A stretch of 64,000 nt of DNA. It comes from Nitrospinae bacterium AH_259_B05_G02_I21 (GTDB taxonomy: Bacteria; JADFOP01). Below the pieces are notes generated by a model, which saw only the letters and a list, made by a program, of their open reading frames with translations, ran no database searches and was not told the origin of the DNA. The stretch spans positions 40,787-104,786 of the forward strand of contig JALLOF010000002.1 in the NCBI GenBank assembly GCA_027717595.1, in the 5' to 3' direction. Shown one piece after another: positions 1 to 9,330 of this stretch. The stretch's first letter is position 1. Each line of letters starts with the position of its first letter. A program made the translations under genes and the position numbers.

Positions 1-455
1 CAGAGTACCCGGTCAGCGCGCCGCAAGGTGTATTGTTCGAGAGCCCGCTCCACCGGCCCGAAACGGTTGCCCATCACTCGGCGCTTGTCACCAAAGTGAG
101 TGTGGATGGATACCACAATTGGCCGTTTCCATCGCTGGGCTACGGCCACGGCTAGCGCGCCGCACCAGGACGGATCGTACGCCCTGATGACATCAGGCCG
201 GACGGTTTTCACCACCCTGTTTAGCTCTCGCCAGACGGATGGCAGTGCCGTGGGCGACATGGCGCCAACGGGATGTACGGTGAGCCTCGCCTTGCCAAAC
301 GCCATATCCATGGGAGAAGGGTCTGATGGCTCCACCGTAAACTCGACCACATGTACCTCCTCGAAGGCATTCAGGGAGTTGTAGTAGCGATGTTTCAACT
401 CACCCTTGGCATGATAGACCCTCAAAGGGCTAGCGAGGAAAACGCACAGCTTCAT
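1..455 (-). CDS. glycosyltransferase family 4, N-terminal part (runs off window)
   Basis: About 151 codons are visible from ATG at 455 before the gene leaves the left edge, so the C-terminal catalytic half is missing. The protein begins MKLCVFLASPLRVYHAKGE and continues with alternating hydrophobic strands. The segment VIRAYDPSWCGALAVAVAQ followed by VVSIHTHFGDKR is typical of the N-terminal Rossmann-like acceptor domain of GT-B family 4 enzymes. It is the last visible gene of a minus-strand operon and its start overlaps the stop of the upstream transglutaminase-like gene (ATGA, 452-455). It probably adds a sugar to a nucleotide-sugar-dependent surface glycan in the cytoplasm. Substrate cannot be inferred. 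Confidence 0.7.
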   Translation of the reverse strand, partial: MKLCVFLASPLRVYHAKGELKHRYYNSLNAFEEVHVVEFTVEPSDPSPMDMAFGKARLTVHPVGAMSPTALPSVWRELNRVVKTVRPDVIRAYDPSWCGALAVAVAQRWKRPIVVSIHTHFGDKRRVMGNRFGPVERALEQYTLRRADRVL

Positions 456-1240
456 TGCGCCTTACTGAAAGCTTGAGGATTTAGCACAACGGCCCCGCTC
501 TTTCGCGGCGGGAGCAACCCAAGCCACCGGCGCACCTCATATTTCAGTCTAGGCCAAGGTTGCTGGATGGGCCCCCGAGACCACCCCACGTCGGGCCTCA
601 ATCCCACTAGTCCGACGAAGTAGCGGCGGTAAGGAAGTCCCTTTATTTCTGGTTGGTTGGGCGCAAGCGCTGCAATAGTGGGATCGGCAGCTATCTCCTC
701 CCAGGAGGCCAGCCGGCCCTCCGGGTGCCGGAAGGCATTTCTATAATAGGGATCGAATAAGTGCCACCGGCCATCCACATTTATGGCCGTAAGATAAAGC
801 TTACCTTTCCTGGCCGGATCCTGCAGATAAAACCAAGTGCTGTTAAAGCCGGCATAGGTCGCTAGAGTACTCAAGACATCGTTGACTTGGTCTCCCGTGC
901 CATAGCCCCGCACAATAATATGCCAAACGTGGTCATCCACTACTGGAAGTCCGGAGGGTTGGGGCTGGATATTTCGGACGGTCCAGTCAAAAAGAGCCAT
1001 GACCCGCTCCTCATGGCTTCTTCGGCCCTCGAGAATTTCTCTTACCAGCTGCTTATAGTGCCAATGTCGAGTGATGAAACTCCCCACCTTTAGGTACAAA
1101 GGCAAGATTTTTTCCTGGAGTTCATAGTTTACCGCAAAGCGGGTGGCAACGGGTATTTGTCCGACCATAGCAGCCAAAATGGATATCAAAAAAAGGAGAA
1201 CGAAGCCCCCGACGAGCGATTGTCGAGCTTTCCACCTCAT
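452..1240 (-). CDS. transglutaminase-like fold protein lacking catalytic Cys and His
   Basis: 262 residues with one N-terminal membrane segment (about residues 9-28) followed by a transglutaminase-like domain, presumably periplasmic. The fold is recognised by the sequence FDWTVRNIQ, then VRGYGTGDQVND, then DGRWHLFDPYY. Aligned by eye with the intact relative at 27161-28408 (VRGVGWCDQAD, PHTLLL, VYDP), the nucleophile Cys becomes Gly116 and the catalytic His becomes Leu148, while Asp163 remains. I therefore expect no hydrolase or transferase activity; it may be a binding or scaffold protein. It lies 4 bases after the GT-C-like gene at 1245 and overlaps the next GT4 gene by ATGA, so all are co-transcribed in the glycan operon. 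Confidence 0.7.
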   Translation of the reverse strand: MRWKARQSLVGGFVLLFLISILAAMVGQIPVATRFAVNYELQEKILPLYLKVGSFITRHWHYKQLVREILEGRRSHEERVMALFDWTVRNIQPQPSGLPVVDDHVWHIIVRGYGTGDQVNDVLSTLATYAGFNSTWFYLQDPARKGKLYLTAINVDGRWHLFDPYYRNAFRHPEGRLASWEEIAADPTIAALAPNQPEIKGLPYRRYFVGLVGLRPDVGWSRGPIQQPWPRLKYEVRRWLGLLPPRKSGAVVLNPQAFSKAQ

Positions 1241-1244
1241 ATAA

Positions 1245-2609
1245 TTAAGAATAATCCCTTAGCCTGGCTAAAAGCTCTGGTTCTCTTAGGAAATGGAAGA
1301 CCCCAACTACGGCAAACATGAGGCAAAAGGGGATAATCCAGTCCCTGTGGCGGAAGGCTTCTCCTATGTTGCCGCTAGTCAAAGCCAGAATTGACGGCAA
1401 GCTAATTACATACACTATCAACGGCAGAACCTGTTGGCGTCTCACCTTTAGCAAAATCCACGCTCCGTAGAGGACAAAAGGAAATAACCCGTACCAGAGG
1501 AGAATCTGAGGATAGGCCACAAGCTGACCCATGGACTTAATGGCCCAGGGGAAGGGGCTAAAGAGAAAATACCCTAACCCTTTTAGCCAGGAGCCTACCC
1601 ACCCGAACCAGTAAATCTTATTCGGTCCCACATGGTAAGGAAACACGTTCCTAAAGGAGTCGTGGAAATAGAGGGAATAGCCGGCTAAATCGGACTTGAC
1701 CACACCCAACTGGTAGTAGATCACCCGTTTGACGAGAAACTCCCTGACCATTGCCGCGACGGGCCCATTAGTCCAGTACAGCCAGGCCCCTCCTGCGAGG
1801 GTTGAGGCCGAGGCCAGGGCCACCTGCTTTGGATGCCTCCCCAATAACCACCCGAAAGCCACGGCGAACGCAAGGACGGCAGAGAGGTATGGGTTATAAG
1901 TCCCCAATATTGCTACTACCCCTCCGGCCGCCACAGCCCATAAAGCCCAGAACCTCCCATCACCGCAGAGGCGATAGGCGATCCAAAGCCCCACCATCAG
2001 GATGAAAATCATATGAGGCTCTTTGAGACCGGTTATTGACCAATATTGAAGGGAAGGATAGAAGGCGATAAGGCTCAAAACCAGAAGACCCGCCCTCCGG
2101 CCAAACTCGGACCTAGCCCAACGGTAAAAACCAAAGGTCGCGGCCAAACCCACACAGAGATTTAATACTTTGAGCAGAAAGAGGCTTGGGCGGGTCAATG
2201 CTATAACGACGCCGGAGAAATAGGTGTAGGCGTTAACACCGTGACGGAGGCTAAAGGGGACGTCCCTGTGCCCCCTCAAGTATTCGGAAAACTCTAACGC
2301 CCGCATGAAATAGAGCCCCTCGTCGCCAGACAAGAAACCGTGGTAACCCTGGCCCTTCTTAACCAGATGTAAAGCGACGAGCAAGACCAGCCGAAAGGCC
2401 AGCGATAGACCAAGAACCCATAAGGCTACCCGTCGGTCCTCGGGAGGGGTCCAGCGGTACAATGCTAAACCTAAAAGGACCAAGGCCAAAGCCGCCAGGC
2501 TATAGGCGGGATCCAAAAGGACACATATTGTTCCCACCCCCGCCAACACCAGCCCAAAGGCCAGCGGCATGTAATCCACCAAGCCCACCTCTTCTAGCGA
2601 TAGCTTCAC
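1245..2609 (-). CDS. polytopic membrane protein, GT-C glycosyltransferase-like
   Basis: About 454 residues, mostly transmembrane helices (10 or more hydrophobic stretches). A polar loop after the first helices contains SGDEGLYFMRALEF, which resembles the acidic DE loop of GT-C enzymes (PMT/ArnT type) that take sugars from a polyprenyl phosphate on the outer face of the membrane. I place the start at GTG 2609, whose GTGA overlaps the stop of the upstream GT4 gene; TTG at 2615 is an alternative. A Wzy-type polymerase is possible, since those are also poorly conserved polytopic proteins in such clusters. The GT-C assignment is inference from topology and the acidic loop. Confidence 0.6.
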   Translation of the reverse strand: MKLSLEEVGLVDYMPLAFGLVLAGVGTICVLLDPAYSLAALALVLLGLALYRWTPPEDRRVALWVLGLSLAFRLVLLVALHLVKKGQGYHGFLSGDEGLYFMRALEFSEYLRGHRDVPFSLRHGVNAYTYFSGVVIALTRPSLFLLKVLNLCVGLAATFGFYRWARSEFGRRAGLLVLSLIAFYPSLQYWSITGLKEPHMIFILMVGLWIAYRLCGDGRFWALWAVAAGGVVAILGTYNPYLSAVLAFAVAFGWLLGRHPKQVALASASTLAGGAWLYWTNGPVAAMVREFLVKRVIYYQLGVVKSDLAGYSLYFHDSFRNVFPYHVGPNKIYWFGWVGSWLKGLGYFLFSPFPWAIKSMGQLVAYPQILLWYGLFPFVLYGAWILLKVRRQQVLPLIVYVISLPSILALTSGNIGEAFRHRDWIIPFCLMFAVVGVFHFLREPELLARLRDYS

Positions 2610-3853
2610 GGCCAACGCCCGTTCTGCGCCAAGGCTGAAGCAGCTGTCTTCAAGCCGTACCTAGCGTAAAGCCCCTCGTAGCGGCTCAACCCCACCTCTA
2701 GGGAGAAGTACCGAAGGGCCACCTCCCGGCACCGCTGCCTCAGGGAAGGACCCTCCTCCAGCAGGGCCAAGAGCTCCCGGGCCGCCTGGTCGTATGCCTC
2801 CTCGGTCCAGGCCGATACTATCACACCCACCCGCTCGCGGCGCACCAGGTCCTCCGTATCTCCTACTCCAGGATTAATAACAACAGGTAGCCCACAGGCC
2901 AGGGACTCCCCCATCTTGGTAGGGCAGGAGGCCCGCTTCGAAGAGACCGGTTTGATGAAAAATATCGAGGCATGGGCCTCCTGAGCGTTTTCAGGGACGG
3001 TTTCATAGGGAACTTCGCGCACCAGGAAAGCCGACTCATCTATTCCTAGAGTCGATGCAACCCCATATATGGTCTCGGGTGGGCTTGGGGTGAGGAAGGT
3101 AAATCTGGCGTCGGGCCTAAGGCCGCGAAGAGCCTTGAAGAAGGATAGCATCTCGTCCAGCATGTACCAAGTGCCCACAGAGCCTAGGTAAAGGAGGTTC
3201 GGCCCTTCCGACCCCATCTCCGGTCCCTCGTTAGGCCTAAAGCGGTCGCAATCCACACAGGTGGGTATCACGTGAACAGGGGGAAGTTCATAACCACTCT
3301 TTTGGGCCCAATCCATCAGCACCGCTCGGCCGGCCTCTGAGAGGGAAACGATCTGGTCGGCCTCGGCAAGAAGCCGTCCCTCCATGAGCTTGGCAGCCCG
3401 GTATAGAATCCCTCCTTGTAGCCATAGGCCCCCCTCAACCCGCTCGTCAGCGAAGAAACCCCGCATGTCGAAGATGAAAGGGACGCCACAGAGCCGCTTC
3501 AACAACCACGCCATGGTAGCGGCGACGTAACTTCTGGCATGGACCACTTGAAGGCGGTCCTCCCGGACCAGACGACTCGCCACCACGACGCCTCGGACCA
3601 TGTCGTAAAGGGTGGCTGGAAGAGAAGGATGCTGATGGTACCGTAACGGGTACCAGCGAAGCCCCGCATCCTTGAGACTCTGCTCGAGCCTTTCCCGTCG
3701 CTTTAGGTCCGATAAGCGGCTTGGTTTCTCGAAAGAAAGGAGGCTCAATTGAAGGCCACGGCGTGCGAGGCCTGTTAGATACGGAACAACTTGAGACTGG
3801 CCCAAAGGGTCTAGGGCCCCGTCATAGCTAATATAAAGACTTCTTACTCCCAC
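2606..3853 (-). CDS. glycosyltransferase family 4
   Basis: 415 residues, GT-B fold, full length for the family. The N-terminal half starts with SLYISYDGALDPLGQSQVVPY, a form common in polysaccharide-locus GT4 enzymes. The C-terminal half has LLYLGSVGTWY at the domain boundary and KMGESLACGLPVVINPGVGDTEDLV, the nucleotide-sugar-binding region with the conserved Glu. It should transfer a hexose from a nucleotide sugar to the growing lipid-linked glycan in the cytoplasm. The start is a GTG at 3853. It lies 76 bases downstream of the gene at 3930 and overlaps the next gene. Confidence 0.85.
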   Translation of the reverse strand: MGVRSLYISYDGALDPLGQSQVVPYLTGLARRGLQLSLLSFEKPSRLSDLKRRERLEQSLKDAGLRWYPLRYHQHPSLPATLYDMVRGVVVASRLVREDRLQVVHARSYVAATMAWLLKRLCGVPFIFDMRGFFADERVEGGLWLQGGILYRAAKLMEGRLLAEADQIVSLSEAGRAVLMDWAQKSGYELPPVHVIPTCVDCDRFRPNEGPEMGSEGPNLLYLGSVGTWYMLDEMLSFFKALRGLRPDARFTFLTPSPPETIYGVASTLGIDESAFLVREVPYETVPENAQEAHASIFFIKPVSSKRASCPTKMGESLACGLPVVINPGVGDTEDLVRRERVGVIVSAWTEEAYDQAARELLALLEEGPSLRQRCREVALRYFSLEVGLSRYEGLYARYGLKTAASALAQNGRWP

Positions 3854-3929
3854 CGCTCAGATGTTAACGAAGGTCAGCTCGAAATACTGTTTCCTAGTGG
3901 GCGCTGGCTACACAAATGAACCGAATTCT

Positions 3930-5831
3930 TCAGGAAGGCTTCCTGATTTGGCCAAGCCACCGTTTGAGCGCTTGACATCCGTAAACAAAGCCGACGATTA
4001 CACAAATATAGGCCAGAGGCGTTACCACACCCCGATGGCGAACGTTCTTTGCGGCAATCACGGCATAAAGGGAAAAGGTATAAAGGAGGTATGCTACCAC
4101 AAGGCGGTGCTCTAATTGTTTCTGCCTGACTAAAATCCAGAAGCCTACAGCCAGCAGGGCATAGCCGTAAAGGTTGAGCGCAATGGGGTAGCGATACACG
4201 TAGCCACTGGAAGGATTGACTAGGAAGATGGGATCGAATAGGCCGAAGTTAGGCTCGATGATGAAGCGCACCCCTCGTTTTACGAACCCCGAGGCCAAAA
4301 GGCTTAAAACCTGAAACGGTTCTTGCACAAGGACAACGAGAGAGCGCAGAACATCCACGAAAGGGTTAAAACCCATAGCCACGAGTGCCTGATTCTCCGG
4401 CCCTCCATAAGGGCCCTCGAAGGTTACCGCCGCCTCGGCTGTGCCGAAGGTAAAGGCTCCATATAGCTGCCAGTTGTAGAGGCAGCCAAGCAGATAGATG
4501 GCGACGAAGCCCGCTAGGTAGCCGGCCGCTGCACCCATCGCTCCGCGCAGTCCAAAGCGTCCTCGGCCCCAACATAGGAACACCAGGACTACCACCAGTG
4601 GAAAAAAAATAACCTCATTGCGCACGGCATAAGCAACCCCCAGCATGCCACCCAATCCCAGGGCCACAAACAGGCGGCGGATGGCCTCTGTGCGGACCGC
4701 CCATACAACCAGCACCAAGTGAACCATCATGAAGGGGATAAAAAGGGCCTCCATCCCGACAACGGCCGAAAGAAATGTGAGATTCATGCTGAGCACTGAA
4801 AGAAGCGCAGCACCTAGGGCCACGGTAGGTCCAGCGAGCCAGCGGCCTATAAGGAACGCACAAACGGGAACCACCGCCCCGAAAATGGCCTGGACAAATG
4901 CAACAGCCAGATAGTTGTTCAGGCCGAAGAGCCGATAGATAAAGCCAAGGAAGTGCCAGTAACCGAGCCCGCCCATGTAAAGGGCGCTACCCTTCGGGAT
5001 GTTTTGGCCCTGGGCGATCATAGCGGCATAGCGCCCATATGCTTGGCCGTCGTCGCTGGCCAGAAGAAAATCAGCACCAGTAAGGTGGACAATCCGCCAG
5101 GCAAAGGCAAGGCGCACGAAAAGAGCCAGGATGAAAATGCCTCCCGCTACCAATGCCGGTCTCTCGACGACAAGCCGGGTGAGCCACTCACCTGTAACTC
5201 TCAAATTGGCCCACCTCAGGCGATCTCTCGTCGCCCACCCGGCCAACCCACCGGCGGCCATAACACCCACCAATGGCCATAAGCCGACGAAGGCTAGAAG
5301 CAAAGCAGAGCCGCCCGCCGCAGCCCAGAGGAAGGGTGCCACGATGGCCCTAACCCAGTTGGACTCCATAGCGCTTCTTCGTGTAAGGCACCCTGCAGCG
5401 TATGCCACCGTCCCCAAGATAACCGCACCGTAGGCCATTGCATACCATCCGAAAATTCGTCGCGCCTCGCGGAAGGGATGTTCAATAGCCGCGCCGTGGA
5501 AGAGTTCTGCTAACAACCCCACAAGCTGTGCCGCAAGCCCTACGATCACTACAAAACCCACCATGGCCCAGACTGATTTTCGAAGCATCCACGCCAGGGC
5601 CACCCCATAGAGCAAAAGGATAGCCACGCTCGGCAACGGCATTATCAGGTGTACAGTATGTGTAGGCGCATACTTAGGGTAGACGGTGCTGAAATGGAAC
5701 CGACCATCGAGACCCAAAGCGGTGACGGCCACTAAAGCGAGAACTGCCGCGGCAGTGAGTATCCAGACCCTCCCCTGGACCGCCGGGCTAGTTAGGCTTA
5801 GCTCGTCACCCATGTCCGTCTTGCCGCCCAT
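3930..5831 (-). CDS. large polytopic membrane protein, GT-C glycosyltransferase-like
   Basis: About 633 residues with roughly a dozen membrane helices. Four to five N-terminal helices come first; then, after about residue 235, a GT-C-like core begins with HLTGADFLLASDDGQAYGRYA, an acidic loop after the first core helix as in PMT/ArnT-type glycosyltransferases. I chose ATG 5831 because AGGAG lies 7 bases upstream (ATG 5834 is adjacent). The longer reading frame from 5873 would overlap the preceding methyltransferase by 68 bases. It probably transfers a sugar from a polyprenyl-phosphate donor outside the membrane. Donor and acceptor are unknown. Confidence 0.65.
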   Translation of the reverse strand: MGGKTDMGDELSLTSPAVQGRVWILTAAAVLALVAVTALGLDGRFHFSTVYPKYAPTHTVHLIMPLPSVAILLLYGVALAWMLRKSVWAMVGFVVIVGLAAQLVGLLAELFHGAAIEHPFREARRIFGWYAMAYGAVILGTVAYAAGCLTRRSAMESNWVRAIVAPFLWAAAGGSALLLAFVGLWPLVGVMAAGGLAGWATRDRLRWANLRVTGEWLTRLVVERPALVAGGIFILALFVRLAFAWRIVHLTGADFLLASDDGQAYGRYAAMIAQGQNIPKGSALYMGGLGYWHFLGFIYRLFGLNNYLAVAFVQAIFGAVVPVCAFLIGRWLAGPTVALGAALLSVLSMNLTFLSAVVGMEALFIPFMMVHLVLVVWAVRTEAIRRLFVALGLGGMLGVAYAVRNEVIFFPLVVVLVFLCWGRGRFGLRGAMGAAAGYLAGFVAIYLLGCLYNWQLYGAFTFGTAEAAVTFEGPYGGPENQALVAMGFNPFVDVLRSLVVLVQEPFQVLSLLASGFVKRGVRFIIEPNFGLFDPIFLVNPSSGYVYRYPIALNLYGYALLAVGFWILVRQKQLEHRLVVAYLLYTFSLYAVIAAKNVRHRGVVTPLAYICVIVGFVYGCQALKRWLGQIRKPS

Positions 5832-6774
5832 CATCTGGCTCCTGAGGCGTTGCAAATAATACCAGCTCGTCATACCTGCCTACCCATCTCCCTACCAGTT
5901 GGGCACACCGCACGCCCTCCTGAATAAAGATATCAGCGAGCCGATTTCTCCTCATGCGGTGAGCGACGGCCTGTCTGAGGTCGAGGGCATCTATCTCGAC
6001 AACCTCCTGTCCGTAGACGTGTACTACTCGATAGCCGGCCTTTGTTAGGGCCCGCCGTATAGCCGTCTCGCTGAACTGATAGAGATGCATAGAAGGACTA
6101 TCAGTTTGAAAAAGAACCTCCAAAGGCCAGGTCAGCTTGTTGGCAGAAAGCCAGTGGGCCCAGTAGGTGAGGCGGTGGATTAGGCCGTCGACATTGGGCA
6201 CTATCACGACGAGGAGGCCATTCGCCGCCAATCGGCTCTGGAGGCGACGCAGATTGTCAAATGGGTTGGGAAGGTGCTCTAATACGTTCGCCAAGAGGAT
6301 GATGTCGTACAGGCCCGGGAGCTCTTCGGCCGAGGCGACATCCCCCTCACGCACGTTAAGGCCGCGTTTGTCGCGGGCGATGGCCACCACCTCCTTTGAC
6401 GGCTCCAAGCCCAAAACCTCAAAACCGGCCTTTGCTGCCACCTCCAGAAACCACCCAAAGGAGCAGCCGATATCGAGGACTCGCCCTGTCTGGAGAAATC
6501 GCTGGATTTCCTTCACCAGCCGGGTGAATGTCCGGCGCCGAAAGGGCCCATAATACTCCTCGAAGAGGCCCAGCTCAATCGGGTCATAGTAACGCTCAGG
6601 GAAGGAGGCACCCTTCTTGACCTGAAAGGAAACTAGGCGACAGGTCAAGCACTGATCGGCGTGCCCTCGATCTAGTGCCGCCACGGTCCGGTGCCGCACA
6701 CCGTCGCATACAGGACAACTGGACGAGTCCTGGTGGGCCTGCAAAGTCTGCTGTTGAGCAAACCGCCGTCCCAT
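5806..6774 (-). CDS. zinc-ribbon class I SAM-dependent methyltransferase
   Basis: 322 residues from ATG 6774. That start has AGGTGA six bases upstream and sits just after the stop of the preceding gene; a longer frame to 6870 would overlap it. An N-terminal Cys cluster (CPVCDGV then CLTCRL) forms a probable zinc ribbon, as in many sugar C- or O-methyltransferases of glycan loci. The Rossmann core has GRVLDIGCSFGWFLEVAAKAG (motif I), GLEPSKE (acidic residue after strand 2) and IILLANVLEHLPNPFDNL (motif post II). Likely methylates a nucleotide sugar or a glycan sugar in the cytoplasm. Confidence 0.85.
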   Translation of the reverse strand: MGRRFAQQQTLQAHQDSSSCPVCDGVRHRTVAALDRGHADQCLTCRLVSFQVKKGASFPERYYDPIELGLFEEYYGPFRRRTFTRLVKEIQRFLQTGRVLDIGCSFGWFLEVAAKAGFEVLGLEPSKEVVAIARDKRGLNVREGDVASAEELPGLYDIILLANVLEHLPNPFDNLRRLQSRLAANGLLVVIVPNVDGLIHRLTYWAHWLSANKLTWPLEVLFQTDSPSMHLYQFSETAIRRALTKAGYRVVHVYGQEVVEIDALDLRQAVAHRMRRNRLADIFIQEGVRCAQLVGRWVGRYDELVLFATPQEPDDGRQDGHG

Positions 6775-6778
6775 CCCA

Positions 6779-8173
6779 TCACCTGTTAAATCCAGCAGCA
6801 GCAATCCAGCCAAAAACCCCCAAATTCTTGAACTCCTCCACCACAACGCGGCCAAAGCCGACCTTTTCAAACACCTCGCGCAGCTCCTTAGTCCGGTAGA
6901 GCTTGTAATAGCCCTCTTCGTTAAAATAGGACTCGATCCTGGGCCCTAACAGGCGTACAGTCTCGAGCAAAGCCTTCCACGCCCACCCGTCATCTGGAAC
7001 TATGGCTATGGTTACGCGAGCAACCCGCTTCATCTCCTTGACCACACTAACTGGGTCTTCAAAATGCTCCAGCGTCCCAGCGTTCCAGCACAAATCGAAT
7101 TTCTTATCCTCGAACGGCATCTGCAGAATCGATTCCTGATGAACGGTTATGGGTGCGCTGGCGAGTTCGGCCTGGCGTTTCGCTAAGGCAATAGCGTCGG
7201 GAGATATGTCAAGCGCAGCGATGCTATCCCCACGCTTTTTGTGCAACATGATGGACGCCAGGGCCGAGCCACATCCCGCCTCAAGGATCCTGCCCGGCTC
7301 GGTGTGCTTCATTGCAAATTTGACAAAGTTCCTAACCCAATAGTGTTTCCTGAAAAGCAGGAGAAACTTTCCAAAGAGAGTCTGTCTCTGGACAACCCAG
7401 TGGGGACCCCAGTCCCTGGTCCGGCTTGCGGCCCCCCCGGAGACATTTTCCATGGAGGATTTCGCGAACGAGCGCCGATGGATGAAAAGGTGCAGGACTG
7501 TCTGGAGGTACTGGCGGCTCATGCGGGCAATGGACAGCTTGCTTACCCCGCTTTCTCGACCATACCAGCGCACTGGAATCTGGACCATGGAAAAACCGAG
7601 CAGGTGGGCCTTTATGGGCAGCTCCACGGTGATGTTGAAGTAGTCGGACTCGACGGGCTCGATGGCCCGAATAGCTCGCATGCTGTACGCTTTGAAAGCG
7701 TTGGTAATATCGTTGGACTTCACACCAAAGAGCCATTTAATGCCCCAGTTTGCCAGCCTGTTGACAATGAGTTTCAAGTGAGGGTAGTCCTTGTGCGAGC
7801 CACCCGGGATGAAGCGGGAGCCGTAGACGACATCGTATCCCTCGTGAATTTTACGGGCCATGGCGACGACATCTTCGGAGTCGTCGGAGTGATCGCCCAT
7901 TACGAAACATATGGCGTCGCCCGTCGACGCCTCAATACCCGCCCGCAGGGCTTTCCCGAAACCCGGTTCGCTCGCCCTGTGAACGGCTCTGACCTCAGGG
8001 TACTGCGCGGTCAACTCCTCCATAATAACCCTTGTTCCGTCGGTACTGTTGTCCTGAATCACGATTACTTCATAGAAAATATCCACACGCTTGAAGGCCT
8101 CGATTAGCTCCTCCACCACTTGGCGGATAGTGTCTTCTTCGTTGTGAGCCGGGATAATTATGGAAAATTTCAT
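6779..8173 (-). CDS. bifunctional GT2 glycosyltransferase / SAM methyltransferase fusion
   Basis: 464 residues made of two enzymes. Residues 1-240 are a GT2 domain of the dolichol-phosphate-mannose/polyprenyl-phosphate-sugar synthase kind: FSIIIPAHNEEDTIRQVVEEL, then QDNSTDGT, then VMGDHSDDSEDV (the DXD-like site is DHSDD), then IPVRWYGRESGVSKL. From about residue 275 a class I methyltransferase follows: RILEAGCGSALASIMLHKK, AALDISPDAI and NAGTLEHFEDPVSVV. No stop or frameshift separates the halves. The pairing suggests that one polypeptide both attaches a sugar to a lipid carrier and methylates it or a neighbouring sugar (inference). The ATG at 8173 begins directly with the GT2 strand. Confidence 0.85.
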   Translation of the reverse strand: MKFSIIIPAHNEEDTIRQVVEELIEAFKRVDIFYEVIVIQDNSTDGTRVIMEELTAQYPEVRAVHRASEPGFGKALRAGIEASTGDAICFVMGDHSDDSEDVVAMARKIHEGYDVVYGSRFIPGGSHKDYPHLKLIVNRLANWGIKWLFGVKSNDITNAFKAYSMRAIRAIEPVESDYFNITVELPIKAHLLGFSMVQIPVRWYGRESGVSKLSIARMSRQYLQTVLHLFIHRRSFAKSSMENVSGGAASRTRDWGPHWVVQRQTLFGKFLLLFRKHYWVRNFVKFAMKHTEPGRILEAGCGSALASIMLHKKRGDSIAALDISPDAIALAKRQAELASAPITVHQESILQMPFEDKKFDLCWNAGTLEHFEDPVSVVKEMKRVARVTIAIVPDDGWAWKALLETVRLLGPRIESYFNEEGYYKLYRTKELREVFEKVGFGRVVVEEFKNLGVFGWIAAAGFNR

Positions 8174-8337
8174 GACAAACTAGATTCTCAGACCTTTAGG
8201 CGTTGGGGATTGTATTAAGGAAGCTTTGGCCTCCAAGGGAGGGGGCCCGCCTTCCACTTCAGCCTGGTTCACCCTTAGAGACTGCGAGGCTATCACTTTT
8301 TCCTCTTCGCACTGATAGCGTCCGTTCAATGACACTT

Positions 8338-9330
8338 TCACCCTTTGGCCGTACCGCGAGATGGAGAGAATCTAGATAAAAATCGATCGCGCCAAAGCCA
8401 GTGGAAGAGGCCGGAGAACATGGCGCTATCCACCGTGAACAAAACCAAAGCGACCCCTCCGACAAGCAAAGGGTTTAGCACCTTCAACCACCTACGGGTC
8501 TCGCTTTTTAACCAGACGTTTTTGGCGGCCCTAATAACGTAAAAGAGGGGCAACCCCAAGAACCACGTTTTTTTATGAATGAAGCCCAAGACCGTCACTG
8601 GGGCCAATAGGACGTATAGGCGAAGGACCGGTAAGTGCCAGTCTCTTGCCAAGCCCGCAATGAGGTCGTGGCGAGAGTAAAGCGCGTACTTGCGGAAGGT
8701 CTTGCCGAAGCTTGAGGGAATCTCCCACTGAACCATCGCTCTTGGGGCGTAGGCAATTTTGTAACGGCCCGCCTTCCTTATTCTGCCCATGAAAATCCTG
8801 TCCTCGCCAGCCCTAAGGTCGGGAAAGCCGCCGACCTCCTTCCAGACCTTCCTCTTCATCAGACTGGAGGCGATGAAGTGGGTCCTGGTAGGAATTCCCT
8901 CCACCAGGGATTTTGGCTTGACATGGGCGTATGCCGCACATCTTAGATAGAAGCTACTAGTCACCGGCTCAAAGGCCCCATAGACCACGTCTACCTCTGG
9001 GTCCTTCTCCATGGGCTCTAGGAGCCTTTTCATCCAGTCTGGGTGATGTCGGACACCGGCGTCGGTAAAAGCGAGAATTTCGCATTCCGTGGCCTCTGCC
9101 GCCAGGTTCCTGCCCGTCCCAGGAAACGCGTGATCCGCTAGGACCACGGTCAACGGTAAGCCACGCTCTTTCCACACCATTAACCGCTCCACCGTCCCGT
9201 CCGTAGAGCCACCGTCGGTGACCACAATCTCTGCAGGGGATAGGGTCTGCGCAAGGAGGCTCTCCATGAGCTGATCAATGGCCGCGCCCTCGTTCTTGAC
9301 CGGGATGATGACGGCGACCTTACAATCCAT
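8338..9330 (-). CDS. glycosyltransferase family 2 with C-terminal membrane segments
   Basis: 330 residues from ATG 9330. The reading frame is open further upstream but the GT2 fold begins at CKVAVIIPVKNEGAAIDQLM, 11 bases before the stop of the flippase gene, indicating translational coupling. The GT-A signature continues with VVTDGGSTDGT, AFTDAGVRHHPDWM (DAG in place of the usual DXD) and GGFPDLRAGEDRIF. After residue 230 there are hydrophobic stretches (LRLYVLLAPVTVLGF, VALVLFTVDSAMF) that should tether it to the inner membrane. Predicted to add a sugar during assembly of the surface glycan. Confidence 0.85.
   Translation of the reverse strand: MDCKVAVIIPVKNEGAAIDQLMESLLAQTLSPAEIVVTDGGSTDGTVERLMVWKERGLPLTVVLADHAFPGTGRNLAAEATECEILAFTDAGVRHHPDWMKRLLEPMEKDPEVDVVYGAFEPVTSSFYLRCAAYAHVKPKSLVEGIPTRTHFIASSLMKRKVWKEVGGFPDLRAGEDRIFMGRIRKAGRYKIAYAPRAMVQWEIPSSFGKTFRKYALYSRHDLIAGLARDWHLPVLRLYVLLAPVTVLGFIHKKTWFLGLPLFYVIRAAKNVWLKSETRRWLKVLNPLLVGGVALVLFTVDSAMFSGLFHWLWRDRFLSRFSPSRGTAKG

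Noticed and set aside
7241-8107. Plus-strand frame of 288 codons opposite the GT2-methyltransferase fusion
   Set aside because: Antisense shadow; no ribosome site and no recognisable motif.
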